The notes: a model not told the origin generated them from the sequence alone. Positions 15,442 to 25,147 are shown, counted from the first letter of the stretch. The stretch: DNA of 64,000 nucleotides from Shewanella sp. GD04112 (GCF_029835735.1 NZ_JAOEAL010000001.1:1302001-1366000); one strand, 5' to 3'. Numbers and translations are program-made.

Positions 15442-18027
15442 TTAACTCAAGCGTTTTAGCTCGTAGAGTAAATCCAGCGCCTGTTTTGGGGTCAGGTTAT
15501 CGGGATTGATATCTTTTAATTTACTAACAGCGGGATTCTCCACTGGCTCAGGCAGGGCGAGCAGGGTTTGGATCGGTGCCCTAGTGCCGTTAACATTAGC
15601 ACCTTCCACTTGATGATCGCGGCTCTCAAGCTGATGTAACTTGTGTTTTGCCGCCTTAATCACCCGTGCAGGTACCCCAGCAAGGGCCGCTACCTGCAAA
15701 CCATAACTCTTACTGGCCGCACCTTCTTGCACTGCATGCATAAAGGCGATGGTGTCTTCGTGCTCAATTGCATCGAGGTGCACGTTATAGACGCCAGCCA
15801 TGAGTTCCGGTAATTGTGTTAACTCGAAATAATGGGTCGCAAACAGCGTCATTGCGCCGACTTGCTGCGCTAGATATTCCGCTGCGGACCAGGCTAATGA
15901 CAGACCATCGTAGGTTGAGGTGCCACGGCCAATTTCATCCATCAAGACTAAACTTTGTGCGGTCGCATTATGGAGAATATTTGCCGTTTCAGTCATTTCT
16001 ACCATAAAGGTTGAGCGACCAGAGGCGAGATCGTCTGAGGCGCCAATCCGAGTAAAAATCCGATCGATAGGGCCAATGATGGCGCGATCTGCTGGCACAA
16101 AGCAGCCAATATGGGCCATTAGGGTGATAAGCGCCACTTGGCGCATGTAGGTCGATTTACCGCCCATGTTTGGACCGGTGACAATCAACATCCGGCGTTG
16201 ATTGTGCAGGGTGACAGGATTGGCGATAAAAGGCGTTTGACTCACACGCTCAACCACAGGGTGGCGACCCGCTTCGATTTTTACCCCGATTTCGCTGCTC
16301 AGTTCTGGGCAGGTATAGCCTAAGGTTTCGGCACGTTCGGCAAAGTTACTCAGTACATCGAGTTCGGCCGCCGCTCTGGCAAAGGCTTGTAGCTCATGCA
16401 ACTTGGGAAGTATTAAATCAAACAATTCGTCCCAAAGTTGTTTTTCAAGGGCGAGCGCCTTACCTTGGCTCGACAGCACTTTTTCTTCGTATTCCTTAAG
16501 TTCAGGAGTGATGTAACGCTCCATATTCTTAAGGGTTTGGCGGCGCTGGTAATTTAATGGCACTTGCTGTGATTGCAGGCGACTGACTTCGATGTAGTAG
16601 CCATGCACTCGGTTGTAGCCAACCTTCAGCGTGGCAATGCCAGTACGCTCTTTTTCCCGCGCCTCGAGCTGAACCAGATAATCAGTGGCTCCCTCACTTA
16701 AGCCTCGCCATTCATCTAACTCGGCATTGTAGCCTTCGCGGATCACGCCACCATCACGGATAAGCATCGGCGGGTTATCAACAATCGCGCGCTCAAGCAG
16801 TTGTTGCTCTTCAGGAAACTCACCTAAGAGTTGGCCTAGTTTCACCGTATGTGGCGCACTTAACTGCGCGAGTGACTGCTGCAACTGAGGCAATAGGTTT
16901 AATGCCTGGCGTAGACGGGCAAAATCCCTTGGACGTGCGGTACGAAGCGCCAGCCTTGCCATGATACGTTCGATATCGCCTAGGGCTTTAAGCTGTTCAT
17001 GTAATGACTCATGGGCCGCGGTCCCGAGTAATTCATTCACGGCCGTTTGGCGAGCAAAAATCTGTGCATGGTCTCTTAGCGGCTGATGGATCCAGCGTTG
17101 CAGCATTCGGCTGCCCATCGCTGTTGCGGTATTGTCGAGCACGGCTGCTAGGGTGTTATCTCGACCACCACTCAAATTTTGTGTCAGCTCCAGGTTACGG
17201 CGCGTTGCCGCGTCCAAGACAATCGTATCGGTTTGATTGAAACGGGTAATGGCATTGATATGGGGCAGGGCGGTGCGCTGAGTGTCTTTCACATATTGCA
17301 TTAAGCAGCCAGCAGCTTGCAGCGACAGCCGCGCATCGGTAATCCCAAAGCCGTGCAAATCCTTAGTGCCAAATTGAGCCAGCAGCAGTTTGATGCTGGT
17401 ATCGTAATCAAACTCCCACTCGGGGCGGCGACGCTTGCCTTTAAAATGATGCAATAACTCCATCGCGCCAAAATCTTCGCTATAGAGAATTTCGACCGGA
17501 TTGGTACGTTGCAGCTCGGCTTCGAGGGACTCCTTTGTCTCTAATTCAGCAATCACAAAGCGGCCGGAAGACACATCGAGGGTCGCGTAGCCAAAACCAA
17601 CTTTACCTTGGTAAACCGCGGCTAACAGATTGTCTTGCCTCTCCTGCAATAGGGCTTCGTCGGTCAATGTACCTGGGGTGACGATGCGCACCACTTTTCG
17701 CTCAACCGGGCCTTTTGAGGTAGCAGGGTCGCCAATCTGCTCACAGATCGCGACCGATTGACCAATTTGAACCAATTTGGCTAGATAGCCTTCAACCGCA
17801 TGGTAAGGGATACCCGCCATCGGGATCGGATCGCCACCACTTTTGCCTCGGGCCGTAAGGGAAATGCCCAATAATTCAGAGGCGCGTTTTGCGTCATCAT
17901 AGAAGAGTTCATAGAAGTCACCCATACGATAAAACAGCAGCATGTCGTGATGCTCCGCTTTCATGGTCAAATATTGACGCATCATAGGAGTATGTTTTTC
18001 TAAATCATCGGTATCTATAGGATTCAT
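15442..18027 (-). CDS. mutS: DNA mismatch repair protein MutS
   Basis: MutS recognises base mismatches and small loops and starts methyl-directed repair with MutL. The 861-residue length is close to E. coli MutS (853). The N-terminal mismatch-binding FYRMGDFYELFYDDA holds the Phe and Glu that contact the mismatch. The C-terminal ATPase has Walker A GPNMGGKSTYMRQ, Walker B LVLMDEIGRGTSTYDG and the signature loop SDDLASGRSTFMVEM. It is a single gene, convergent with rpoS and divergent from recA. Confidence 0.98.
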   Translation of the reverse strand: MNPIDTDDLEKHTPMMRQYLTMKAEHHDMLLFYRMGDFYELFYDDAKRASELLGISLTARGKSGGDPIPMAGIPYHAVEGYLAKLVQIGQSVAICEQIGDPATSKGPVERKVVRIVTPGTLTDEALLQERQDNLLAAVYQGKVGFGYATLDVSSGRFVIAELETKESLEAELQRTNPVEILYSEDFGAMELLHHFKGKRRRPEWEFDYDTSIKLLLAQFGTKDLHGFGITDARLSLQAAGCLMQYVKDTQRTALPHINAITRFNQTDTIVLDAATRRNLELTQNLSGGRDNTLAAVLDNTATAMGSRMLQRWIHQPLRDHAQIFARQTAVNELLGTAAHESLHEQLKALGDIERIMARLALRTARPRDFARLRQALNLLPQLQQSLAQLSAPHTVKLGQLLGEFPEEQQLLERAIVDNPPMLIRDGGVIREGYNAELDEWRGLSEGATDYLVQLEAREKERTGIATLKVGYNRVHGYYIEVSRLQSQQVPLNYQRRQTLKNMERYITPELKEYEEKVLSSQGKALALEKQLWDELFDLILPKLHELQAFARAAAELDVLSNFAERAETLGYTCPELSSEIGVKIEAGRHPVVERVSQTPFIANPVTLHNQRRMLIVTGPNMGGKSTYMRQVALITLMAHIGCFVPADRAIIGPIDRIFTRIGASDDLASGRSTFMVEMTETANILHNATAQSLVLMDEIGRGTSTYDGLSLAWSAAEYLAQQVGAMTLFATHYFELTQLPELMAGVYNVHLDAIEHEDTIAFMHAVQEGAASKSYGLQVAALAGVPARVIKAAKHKLHQLESRDHQVEGANVNGTRAPIQTLLALPEPVENPAVSKLKDINPDNLTPKQALDLLYELKRLS

Positions 18028-18278
18028 TAAATCGTTTTCGTCCGTTATGCCGGCCCAAAGCGGGGAAATAAGTCGTACAGTAATGGGATAAAAAAATCAG
18101 TGGATGTGCACTGTTACTGTCTAAAATAAATTGACGCCAATCTTAGCAATAATTTTCTGAAAATTGACCCTTAAACCATGGATATTCACTGATATCCTGA
18201 CAAATCTGCAGCACGAGTCGGTAAAAGCTTGTCTCAACGGGAAAATTTTCTGACTGAAAAATAAATCATTCACAGGTC
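18028..18278. other. Upstream part of the mutS-recA divergent region
   Basis: No gene is seen. The segment must hold the mutS promoter on the minus strand. I find no strong -35/-10 pair by eye. The recA control elements lie just downstream. Confidence 0.4.
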
Positions 18279-18306
18279 TTGATACTGTATGATTGTACAG
18301 TATACT
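18279..18306 (+). promoter_or_regulatory. recA promoter with LexA (SOS) box
   Basis: TTGATA (18279-18284) and TATACT (18301-18306) are spaced by 16 bp. The spacer itself is the LexA box CTGT-N8-ACAG, within the palindrome at 18283-18302. LexA bound there would cover both promoter elements, giving SOS-inducible recA. The -35, -10 and operator were read directly from sequence. Confidence 0.92.
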
Positions 18307-18375
18307 AGTCAGCAGATTATGACAAAGAGCCTCGCTTTTTGTATTACCCGCTTTACTAAATTGAATATCACTTTT

Positions 18376-18393
18376 GACAGTACTGATACTGTC
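18376..18393 (+). repeat. Perfect inverted repeat in the recA leader
   Basis: GACAGTA-CTGA-TACTGTC gives a 7-bp stem and 4-base loop beginning 35 bases before the recA ATG. It does not fit the LexA consensus (CTGT-N8-ACAG). It could fold in the mRNA leader or bind another protein. Confidence 0.6.
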
Positions 18394-18410
18394 TAGATGA
18401 GGGAACTGGA

Positions 18411-19484
18411 ATGAAGGTCGATCCAAACAAAGAGAAAGCACTTGCTGCGGTATTGAGCCAAATTGAAAAGCAATTTGGTAAAGGCTCCATCATGAAGCTG
18501 GGCGAAGACCGCTCTATGGATGTTGAGACTATTTCTACTGGTTCACTTTCCCTTGACGTCGCCTTAGGGGCTGGCGGTTTACCAATGGGACGTATCGTTG
18601 AGATTTATGGTCCTGAATCATCAGGTAAAACGACGCTGACATTAGAAGTGATTGCCGCCGCTCAGCGCGAAGGTAAAACCTGTGCTTTTATCGACGCCGA
18701 GCATGCGCTAGACCCTATCTATGCTAAAAAGTTAGGCGTAGATATTGATAACTTACTGTGTTCACAACCCGATACAGGCGAGCAAGCCCTTGAGATTTGT
18801 GATGCGTTGACCCGTTCTGGAGCGGTAGATGTGATCATCGTTGACTCGGTTGCGGCATTAACACCCAAAGCGGAAATTGAAGGTGAAATTGGTGACTCAC
18901 ACATGGGCTTAGCGGCGCGTATGATGAGCCAAGCGATGCGTAAGCTAGCGGGTAACCTCAAGCAATCGAATACACTGTTAATCTTCATCAACCAAATTCG
19001 TATGAAGATTGGTGTGATGTTTGGTAACCCAGAAACCACAACGGGCGGTAACGCGCTGAAGTTCTACGCCTCTGTTCGTCTCGATATTCGCCGTACTGGT
19101 GCTATCAAAGAAGGCGATGAAGTAGTGGGTAACGAGACGCGCGTTAAAGTGGTTAAAAACAAGGTTGCTGCACCGTTTAAGCAAGCTGAGTTCCAAATTC
19201 TTTACGGTCAAGGTATCAACCGTACCGGTGAGTTAGTCGATTTAGGTGTGGCCCATAAACTTATCGAAAAAGCCGGTGCATGGTATAGCTACAAGGGTGA
19301 CAAGATTGGTCAAGGTCGTGCAAATGCTGGTAAATATCTGACTGAAAACCCAGCAATTGCTGCTGAAATCGATAAAACTCTGCGTGAGTTACTGCTGAGT
19401 AACCCAAGCGCTATGTCTTCATCTTCATCTGATGATGAAAATAGCGAAGGCAATGTTGATTTCGAAACAGGCGAAGTATTCTGA
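18411..19484 (+). CDS. recA: Recombinase RecA
   Basis: RecA forms filaments on single-stranded DNA, drives strand exchange and triggers LexA cleavage. The 357-residue protein has Walker A GPESSGKTT, Walker B VIIVDSVAAL, the ATP-sensing NQIRMKIGVMFGNPETTTGG and an acidic C-terminal tail ending in SSSSSDDEN-type residues. A GAGGGAAC ribosome site precedes the ATG. Expression should be SOS-controlled by the LexA box about 110 bp upstream. recX begins at its stop codon. Confidence 0.99.
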   Translation: MKVDPNKEKALAAVLSQIEKQFGKGSIMKLGEDRSMDVETISTGSLSLDVALGAGGLPMGRIVEIYGPESSGKTTLTLEVIAAAQREGKTCAFIDAEHALDPIYAKKLGVDIDNLLCSQPDTGEQALEICDALTRSGAVDVIIVDSVAALTPKAEIEGEIGDSHMGLAARMMSQAMRKLAGNLKQSNTLLIFINQIRMKIGVMFGNPETTTGGNALKFYASVRLDIRRTGAIKEGDEVVGNETRVKVVKNKVAAPFKQAEFQILYGQGINRTGELVDLGVAHKLIEKAGAWYSYKGDKIGQGRANAGKYLTENPAIAAEIDKTLRELLLSNPSAMSSSSSDDENSEGNVDFETGEVF

Positions 19485-19969
19485 GCCAGTCAGCCCGTCA
19501 AATCGCGGTCGCGCTGTTAGCGCGCCGCGACTATTCCCGCCAAGAAATCCGCTCCAAACTGCTCGAAAAAGGCTTTGAGGTCGTTGATATCGATCCCGTT
19601 CTCGATGATTGTGAAGCGTCGGGTTTTATCAATGATAAGCGTTATGCCGAGCTTCTTGTTCGCAGCCATATTGCCCGTGGCCATGGGCCTATACGTATTC
19701 GCCAAGCCATTGCTCAAAAAGGGCTTTCAAAGGATTGTATCGAAGCCGCCTTATCTGCCAATGAGCATGATTGGTTTGAGCTAGCAAAAGCCAAAGCCAT
19801 CAAAAAATATGTAACCCCTAAAGTCACCGAGGTTAAAGGCTCACACTCTCGTGAGCTGGTTGCAAAAGAAAAAGCCAAACGGGTGCGGTTTTTACTGAGC
19901 CAAGGCTTTAATTACGAACAAGTCTCCTACGCCTTAGATTACGACCCTTTGGCAGATAATGATGACTAA
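19481..19969 (+). CDS. recX: Regulatory protein RecX, non-standard start codon
   Basis: RecX binds RecA filaments and limits their extension and activity. The frame from SQSARQIAVALLARRDYS to the stop is colinear with E. coli RecX, including GFINDKRYAELLVRSHIARGHGPIRIRQAIAQKG split over the two central helical repeats. No ATG, GTG or TTG occurs in frame near the N terminus. The only candidates are CTG at 19481, whose last two bases overlap the recA stop TGA, or ATT at 19478. Translation is probably coupled to recA termination at low level. The length from CTG is 162 residues, typical of the family. No frame break is seen. Confidence 0.85.
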   Translation: MSQSARQIAVALLARRDYSRQEIRSKLLEKGFEVVDIDPVLDDCEASGFINDKRYAELLVRSHIARGHGPIRIRQAIAQKGLSKDCIEAALSANEHDWFELAKAKAIKKYVTPKVTEVKGSHSRELVAKEKAKRVRFLLSQGFNYEQVSYALDYDPLADNDD

Positions 19970-20244
19970 CGTCATGGCATAAACTCGCCGCCCTTGGCTT
20001 GTCTGGTCATTGTCTTTTGCGTTCGGCCGACGTGTTGATTCGGCTCATCGACTCCTCTTTACCGCTTGGCTTTTGTGATAAGCCATGTCTTAGCGGCAAA
20101 CTCACCGAAAATATGAGATTCCTAAGCCTATATCGCTATTCAAGGCTGGTCGTCTTTCCTCAGTCTGCTTATAATGCTGGGCAAATAGAAATACGGCTAC
20201 CTTATGGTGTAGCTGGTCATGCTTACCCAATTCAGGACGATTTC

Positions 20245-22869
20245 ATGTATCAAACGACAGCAGCGCTTAGAAGTGCTTTCCTCGAATTTTTCCGCAGCAA
20301 TGGTCACCAAGTTGTGGACAGTAGTTCTCTTGTACCAGGCAACGATCCCACGCTTTTATTCACCAACGCCGGTATGAACCAGTTCAAGGACGTGTTTCTT
20401 GGCATGGACAAACGTAGCTATACACGTGCGACCACTGCCCAACGCTGCGTCCGTGCGGGTGGTAAACACAACGATTTAGATAACGTTGGTTATACCGCGC
20501 GTCACCATACTTTCTTCGAAATGCTGGGTAACTTCAGTTTTGGTGATTACTTCAAAGAAGATGCGATTCACTTTGGTTGGACCTTCCTGACCGAAGTTTT
20601 GAAGCTGCCAAAGGAGCGTCTGTGTGTGACTGTTTACCAAACAGACGATGAAGCCTTTGAAATTTGGAATAAAAAGATTGGTGTTGCCGCTGAAAACATC
20701 ATTCGTATCGGCGATAACAAGGGCGCGCCATACGCTTCAGATAACTTCTGGCAAATGGGTGACACAGGTCCTTGTGGTCCATGTACCGAAATTTTCTACG
20801 ATCACGGCGATCATATCTGGGGCGGACGCCCTGGTAGCCCAGAAGAAGATGGCGACCGTTTCATCGAAATCTGGAACATAGTATTCATGCAATACAATCG
20901 CCAAGCCTCTGGTGAAATGTTGCCGCTGCCAAAACCTTCAGTCGATACCGGTATGGGGATTGAGCGTATCGCTGCGATTATGCAGGGCGTGCATTCAAAC
21001 TACGAAATCGATATTTTCCGCGCCTTGATTGCTAAAGCGGCTGAAATCATCGGCGTGACTGACTTATCTAACAAGTCACTGCGCGTTATTGCCGACCATA
21101 TCCGTTCATGCGCCTTCTTAGTTGCCGATGGTGTAATGCCATCGAACGAAGGTCGTGGCTATGTGCTGCGCCGTATTATTCGCCGCGCAGTGCGTCATGG
21201 TAACAAGTTAGGGGCAACCGAAGCCTTCTTCTACAAGTTAGTTCCGACGCTAATCGAAGTGATGGGCGATGCCGCTAAAGGTCTTGCCGATACTCAAGTA
21301 ATTGTTGAAAAAGCCCTTAAAGCGGAAGAAGAGCAGTTTGCTCGTACGCTTGAGCGTGGTTTAGGTATTCTGGATAGCGCGTTAAACGAATTGCAGGGCG
21401 ACACCTTAGACGGTGAAACAGTCTTCAAACTGTACGATACCTATGGCTTCCCAGTGGATTTAACCGCTGACGTATGCCGTGAGCGCAACATTATCGTCGA
21501 TGAAGCCGGTTTCGAAGCGGCGATGGCTGAACAACGTAGCCGCGCGCAAGCCGCGGGTAACTTCGGCGCCGATTACAACGCGGCACTGAAAATTGATGCT
21601 GAAACTGCATTCTGTGGTTACTCAGAACTCACAGGCAATGCCAAAGTCACGGCACTTTACCTAAACGGTGAGTCAGTTCCTGCAATCAATGCGGGTGATG
21701 ATGCCGTAGTCGTGCTTGATGTGACGCCATTCTACGCAGAATCGGGCGGCCAAGTCGGTGACAAGGGCGTATTAGTGGCTCAAGGTATTGAGTTTGCTGT
21801 TAGCGATACGCAAAAGTTTGGTCAAGCTTCAGGCCACAAAGGGACGTTAACGGCTGGCAGCTTAAGCGTTGGCCAAGTACTTGAAGCAAAAGTGGATAAG
21901 AAACTGCGTCACCGCACCCAGTTAAACCACTCTGTGACTCACTTATTACACGCTGCGCTGCGTCAAGTGTTAGGTACTCACGTTACTCAAAAAGGTTCGT
22001 TAGTTGACCCAGAGCGTTTACGTTTCGACTTCTCTCATTTCGAAGCGGTGAAACCTGCTGAATTGAAACAGGTTGAAGAGTTAGTCAACACCCAAATTCG
22101 TCGTAACCATGAGCTGAAAGTCGCTGAAATGGCGATTGATGAAGCCAAAGAAAAAGGCGCAATGGCGCTCTTTGGTGAGAAGTACGATGCACAAGTGCGT
22201 GTCGTCACTATGGGCGATTTCTCTATCGAGCTGTGTGGTGGTACTCACGTTGGCCGTACCGGTGACATTGGTCTATTCAAAATCACCTCTGAAGGCGGTA
22301 TCGCTGCGGGCGTTCGCCGTATCGAAGCGGTAACTGGCGCTGCGGCGATGGCCTATGTGGCACAGCAACAAGCACAACTTGAAGAAGCGGCAGCACTGCT
22401 TAAAGGCGATACTCAATCCGTTGTGGCTAAGCTGAAAGCGCAACTGGATAAAATGAAGCAACTTGAAAAAGACATGCAGCAACTGAAAGATAAGTTAGCT
22501 GCGGCAGCGAGTGCGGATTTAGCCTGTGATGCGGTTGTAGTTAATGGCGTAAATGTGCTGATTAAGAAACTTGAAGGCGTTGAAGCAGGTGCACTGCGTG
22601 GCCTGCAAGATGAGTTAAAGCAAAAGCTGAAATCCGCCGTTATCCTGCTCGGTGTGGCTCAAGAAGGCAAAGTGAACCTTATCGCGGGCGTGAGCAACGA
22701 CTTAGTCGCTAAAGTGAAGGCCGGTGAACTGGTTGCTATGGTTGCTGCGCAGGTGGGTGGTAAAGGCGGTGGTCGCCCTGATATGGCCCAAGCGGGAGGT
22801 AGCCAACCAGAAAATCTGGATGCGGCACTGTCTCAAGTATTACCTTGGATTACTGAGCGTTTAGCTTAA
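20245..22869 (+). CDS. alaS: Alanine--tRNA ligase
   Basis: AlaRS charges tRNA-Ala. The start at MYQTTAALRSAFLEFF matches the family N terminus and has AGGA ten bases upstream. A longer open frame upstream is unlike any AlaRS. The 874-residue protein shows the class II catalytic core (RHHTFFEMLGNFSFGDYF), the editing-domain zinc motifs HSVTHLLHAAL and CGGTHVGRTGD, a coiled coil around residues 705-740 and the C-terminal oligomerisation domain with GGKGGGRPDMAQAGG. lysC follows after nine bases. Confidence 0.98.
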   Translation: MYQTTAALRSAFLEFFRSNGHQVVDSSSLVPGNDPTLLFTNAGMNQFKDVFLGMDKRSYTRATTAQRCVRAGGKHNDLDNVGYTARHHTFFEMLGNFSFGDYFKEDAIHFGWTFLTEVLKLPKERLCVTVYQTDDEAFEIWNKKIGVAAENIIRIGDNKGAPYASDNFWQMGDTGPCGPCTEIFYDHGDHIWGGRPGSPEEDGDRFIEIWNIVFMQYNRQASGEMLPLPKPSVDTGMGIERIAAIMQGVHSNYEIDIFRALIAKAAEIIGVTDLSNKSLRVIADHIRSCAFLVADGVMPSNEGRGYVLRRIIRRAVRHGNKLGATEAFFYKLVPTLIEVMGDAAKGLADTQVIVEKALKAEEEQFARTLERGLGILDSALNELQGDTLDGETVFKLYDTYGFPVDLTADVCRERNIIVDEAGFEAAMAEQRSRAQAAGNFGADYNAALKIDAETAFCGYSELTGNAKVTALYLNGESVPAINAGDDAVVVLDVTPFYAESGGQVGDKGVLVAQGIEFAVSDTQKFGQASGHKGTLTAGSLSVGQVLEAKVDKKLRHRTQLNHSVTHLLHAALRQVLGTHVTQKGSLVDPERLRFDFSHFEAVKPAELKQVEELVNTQIRRNHELKVAEMAIDEAKEKGAMALFGEKYDAQVRVVTMGDFSIELCGGTHVGRTGDIGLFKITSEGGIAAGVRRIEAVTGAAAMAYVAQQQAQLEEAAALLKGDTQSVVAKLKAQLDKMKQLEKDMQQLKDKLAAAASADLACDAVVVNGVNVLIKKLEGVEAGALRGLQDELKQKLKSAVILLGVAQEGKVNLIAGVSNDLVAKVKAGELVAMVAAQVGGKGGGRPDMAQAGGSQPENLDAALSQVLPWITERLA

Positions 22870-22878
22870 GAGGTTGCT

Positions 22879-24135
22879 GTGCTCGAAAAACGAAAGCTTA
22901 GTGGTAGCAAGCTTTTTGTGAAGAAGTTTGGTGGCACTTCGGTGGGTTCGATTGAACGCATCGAAGTGGTTGCCGAGCAAATTGCAAAGTCCGCTCACAA
23001 TGGTGAGCTGCAGGTCTTGGTGCTTTCTGCGATGGCAGGGGAGACCAACAGACTATTTGCGCTTGCGGCGCAAATCGATCCCCGCGCGAGTGCGCGGGAA
23101 CTCGATATGCTGGTCTCGACGGGAGAGCAAATCAGTATTGCGTTAATGGCGATGGCGTTGCAACGTCGCGGCATAAACGCGAGATCCCTGACTGGCGATC
23201 AAGTCCAAATTCATACAAACAGTCAGTTTGGTCGGGCGAGTATTGAGCGTGTCGATACGGCATACTTAACCTCTTTGCTAAACGACGGCATTGTGCCGAT
23301 TGTGGCTGGTTTTCAAGGTATTGATCCCAATGGTGATGTAACAACCCTAGGGCGCGGTGGTTCTGATACTACGGCTGTGGCACTCGCTGCGGCGTTAAAA
23401 GCCGATGAATGTCAAATCTTTACCGATGTGCCCGGTGTATTTACGACCGATCCAAATATCGATAGTAGTGCCAGACGCCTCGATGTGATTGGTTTTGATG
23501 TGATGTTAGAAATGGCAAAACTCGGCGCTAAGGTGTTGCATCCCGACTCGGTTGAATACGCACAACGTTTTAAAGTGCCACTGCGTGTATTGTCGAGCTT
23601 TGAGGCGGGCCATGGGACATTGATCCAATTTGGTGATGAATCAGAGCTAGCGATGGCCGCATCCGTGCAAGGTATTGCAATTAATAAGGCGCTTGCGACC
23701 TTAACCATCGAAGGTTTGTTTACTAGCAGTGAGCATTATCAAGCACTGTTAGCCTGCTTGGCACGGCTTGAGATTGATGTTGAGTTTATTACCCCGCTCA
23801 AGCTTAATGAAACCTCAGCAGCCGAATGTGTCAGTTTTATGTTGGCCGAAGCCAAGGTCGATATTTTATTGCATGAGCTAGAGCTTTTAAGCGAAAGTCT
23901 TGATCTAGGCCAATTGATTGTTGAGCGTCAACGTGCAAAAGTGTCTTTAGTTGGCAAAGGTTTACAGGCAAAAGTTGGATTATTGACTAAGATGTTAGAT
24001 GTATTGGGTAATGAAACAATCCATGCTAAGTTACTTTCGACATCGGAGAGTAAATTGTCAACTGTGATCGATGAAAGGGACTTACACAAGGCGGTTCGAG
24101 CGTTGCATCACGCCTTCGAGCTAAATAAGGTGTAA
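22879..24135 (+). CDS. lysC: Aspartate kinase (monofunctional)
   Basis: Aspartokinase phosphorylates aspartate, the first step to lysine, threonine and methionine. The GTG start is preceded by AAGAGG overlapping the alaS stop. Motifs are KKFGGTSVGSIERI at the N terminus, TLGRGGSDTTAVALAAAL in the substrate/ATP site, and two C-terminal ACT domains (about residues 265-418) for feedback control. The 418-residue length fits a lysine-type monofunctional enzyme. The bifunctional thrA occurs elsewhere in the window, so the cell has at least two isozymes. The feedback amino acid cannot be read from sequence alone. Confidence 0.9.
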   Translation: MLEKRKLSGSKLFVKKFGGTSVGSIERIEVVAEQIAKSAHNGELQVLVLSAMAGETNRLFALAAQIDPRASARELDMLVSTGEQISIALMAMALQRRGINARSLTGDQVQIHTNSQFGRASIERVDTAYLTSLLNDGIVPIVAGFQGIDPNGDVTTLGRGGSDTTAVALAAALKADECQIFTDVPGVFTTDPNIDSSARRLDVIGFDVMLEMAKLGAKVLHPDSVEYAQRFKVPLRVLSSFEAGHGTLIQFGDESELAMAASVQGIAINKALATLTIEGLFTSSEHYQALLACLARLEIDVEFITPLKLNETSAAECVSFMLAEAKVDILLHELELLSESLDLGQLIVERQRAKVSLVGKGLQAKVGLLTKMLDVLGNETIHAKLLSTSESKLSTVIDERDLHKAVRALHHAFELNKV

Positions 24136-24253
24136 TTAAATAACTGTTTGAGTATTGAATACTATTAATTTGTACTCAGCTGACCCTATAATATGCCCAT
24201 CTACCGGATGAGTGCCGTGTGTAAGCTGAATTAAGACATAAAGGAGCTATCGA

Positions 24254-24451
24254 ATGCTGATTTTGACTCGTCGTGTTGGCGAAACACTGATGATTGGTGA
24301 TGAAGTCACAGTTACAGTGCTAGGGGTAAAAGGCAATCAAGTGCGTATTGGTGTTAATGCACCGAAAGAGGTTTCTGTCCACCGTGAAGAAATCTATCAA
24401 CGCATTCAATCTGAAAAATCAGGTACACCTTCAGAAGGTGGTAACTTTTAA
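24254..24451 (+). CDS. csrA: Carbon storage regulator CsrA
   Basis: CsrA is a small dimeric RNA-binding protein that blocks or stabilises mRNAs with ANGGA motifs, controlling carbon flux, motility and biofilm. The first 50 residues ([41 protein letters not shown]) match the family closely, including Leu4 and Arg44 used in RNA binding. The C-terminal tail is variable. AAGGAGCT precedes the ATG. The order alaS-lysC-csrA-tRNA is typical of gammaproteobacteria. Confidence 0.98.
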
Positions 24452-24485
24452 TACGGCGCTTAGGCGAGTATTAGCGACATAGAAG

Positions 24486-24510
24486 AGTCAGTTTTTTAAC
24501 TGGCTTTTTT
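24486..24510 (+). terminator. Terminator after csrA
   Basis: AGTCAGTT-TTTT-AACTGGCT stem (one G-U pair in RNA) with a T run. Confidence 0.8.
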
Positions 24511-24611
24511 ATTTTTTGAACCGAAAGATTGGCGCAAATCAACACATTGGATTGATATAACAGCAATGTGATTAAAAACGCTTCAAACAGAAGTTGTTTC
24601 AGAAAAAGGGT

Positions 24612-24639
24612 TTGACTTATTTTCGTCAAACAGTAATAT
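24612..24639 (+). promoter_or_regulatory. Promoter of the tRNA cluster
   Basis: TTGACT and TAATAT are spaced by 16 bp, followed by a G+C-rich start region (GTGCGCC) typical of stable-RNA promoters that respond to ppGpp. The first tRNA begins about 15 bases downstream. Confidence 0.75.
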
Positions 24640-24654
24640 GTGCGCCAAGAAAAC

Positions 24655-24746
24655 GGAGAGGTGGCCGAGTGGCCGAAGGCGCTCCCCTGCTAAGGGAGTA
24701 TGGGCTTTATCTCCCATCGAGGGTTCGAATCCCTCCTTCTCCGCCA
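24655..24746 (+). tRNA. tRNA-Ser (anticodon GCU)
   Basis: A 92-base class II tRNA with a long variable arm, anticodon loop CTGCTAA (GCU), TTCGAAT T-loop and encoded CCA. It reads AGC/AGU codons. Confidence 0.97.
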
Positions 24747-24764
24747 TTTCTTACCGATAAAAGT

Positions 24765-24841
24765 GCGCGTGTAGCTCAGCTGGATAGAGTACCTGGCTAC
24801 GAACCAGGCGGTCGGAGGTTCGAATCCTTCCACGCGCACCA
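24765..24841 (+). tRNA. tRNA-Arg (anticodon ACG), variant A
   Basis: 77 bases with acceptor stem GCGCGTG/CACGCGC, anticodon loop CTACGAA, T-loop TTCGAAT and encoded CCA. The ACG anticodon is normally deaminated to ICG by TadA, reading CGU, CGC and CGA. Confidence 0.97.
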
Positions 24842-24869
24842 TTTTATTGAAGCAAGATAGATACAAGTC

Positions 24870-24946
24870 GCGCATGTAGCTCAGCTGGATAGAGTACCTG
24901 GCTACGAACCAGGCGGTCGGAGGTTCGACTCCTTCCATGCGCACCA
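24870..24946 (+). tRNA. tRNA-Arg (anticodon ACG), variant B
   Basis: Same body as variant A but acceptor stem GCGCATG/CATGCGC (a compensated pair change) and T-loop TTCGACT. CCA is encoded. Confidence 0.97.
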
Positions 24947-25028
24947 TCTCTGCATTAGTTATGTTTAACTCATCAGGTTTGAATTTCAGACGAAATTTTG
25001 TAATTAGTGCTTCAAGTAAGTGTTTTAA

Positions 25029-25105
25029 GCGCGTGTAGCTCAGCTGGATAGAGTACCTGGCTACGAACCAGGCGGTCGGAGGTTCGAATCCTTCCACGCG
25101 CACCA
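25029..25105 (+). tRNA. tRNA-Arg (anticodon ACG), variant A
   Basis: Appears identical to the copy at 24765, with acceptor stem GCGCGTG/CACGCGC, T-loop TTCGAAT and encoded CCA. Confidence 0.97.
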
Positions 25106-25147
25106 TATTCAATCTTAATGCGAATGTGTTGAGATAACAGTTAAAAT

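Noticed and set aside
18376..18393. Second LexA box for recA
   Set aside because: Arms are in the order ACAGTA...TACTGT, not CTGT-N8-ACAG, so it was kept only as an unexplained inverted repeat.
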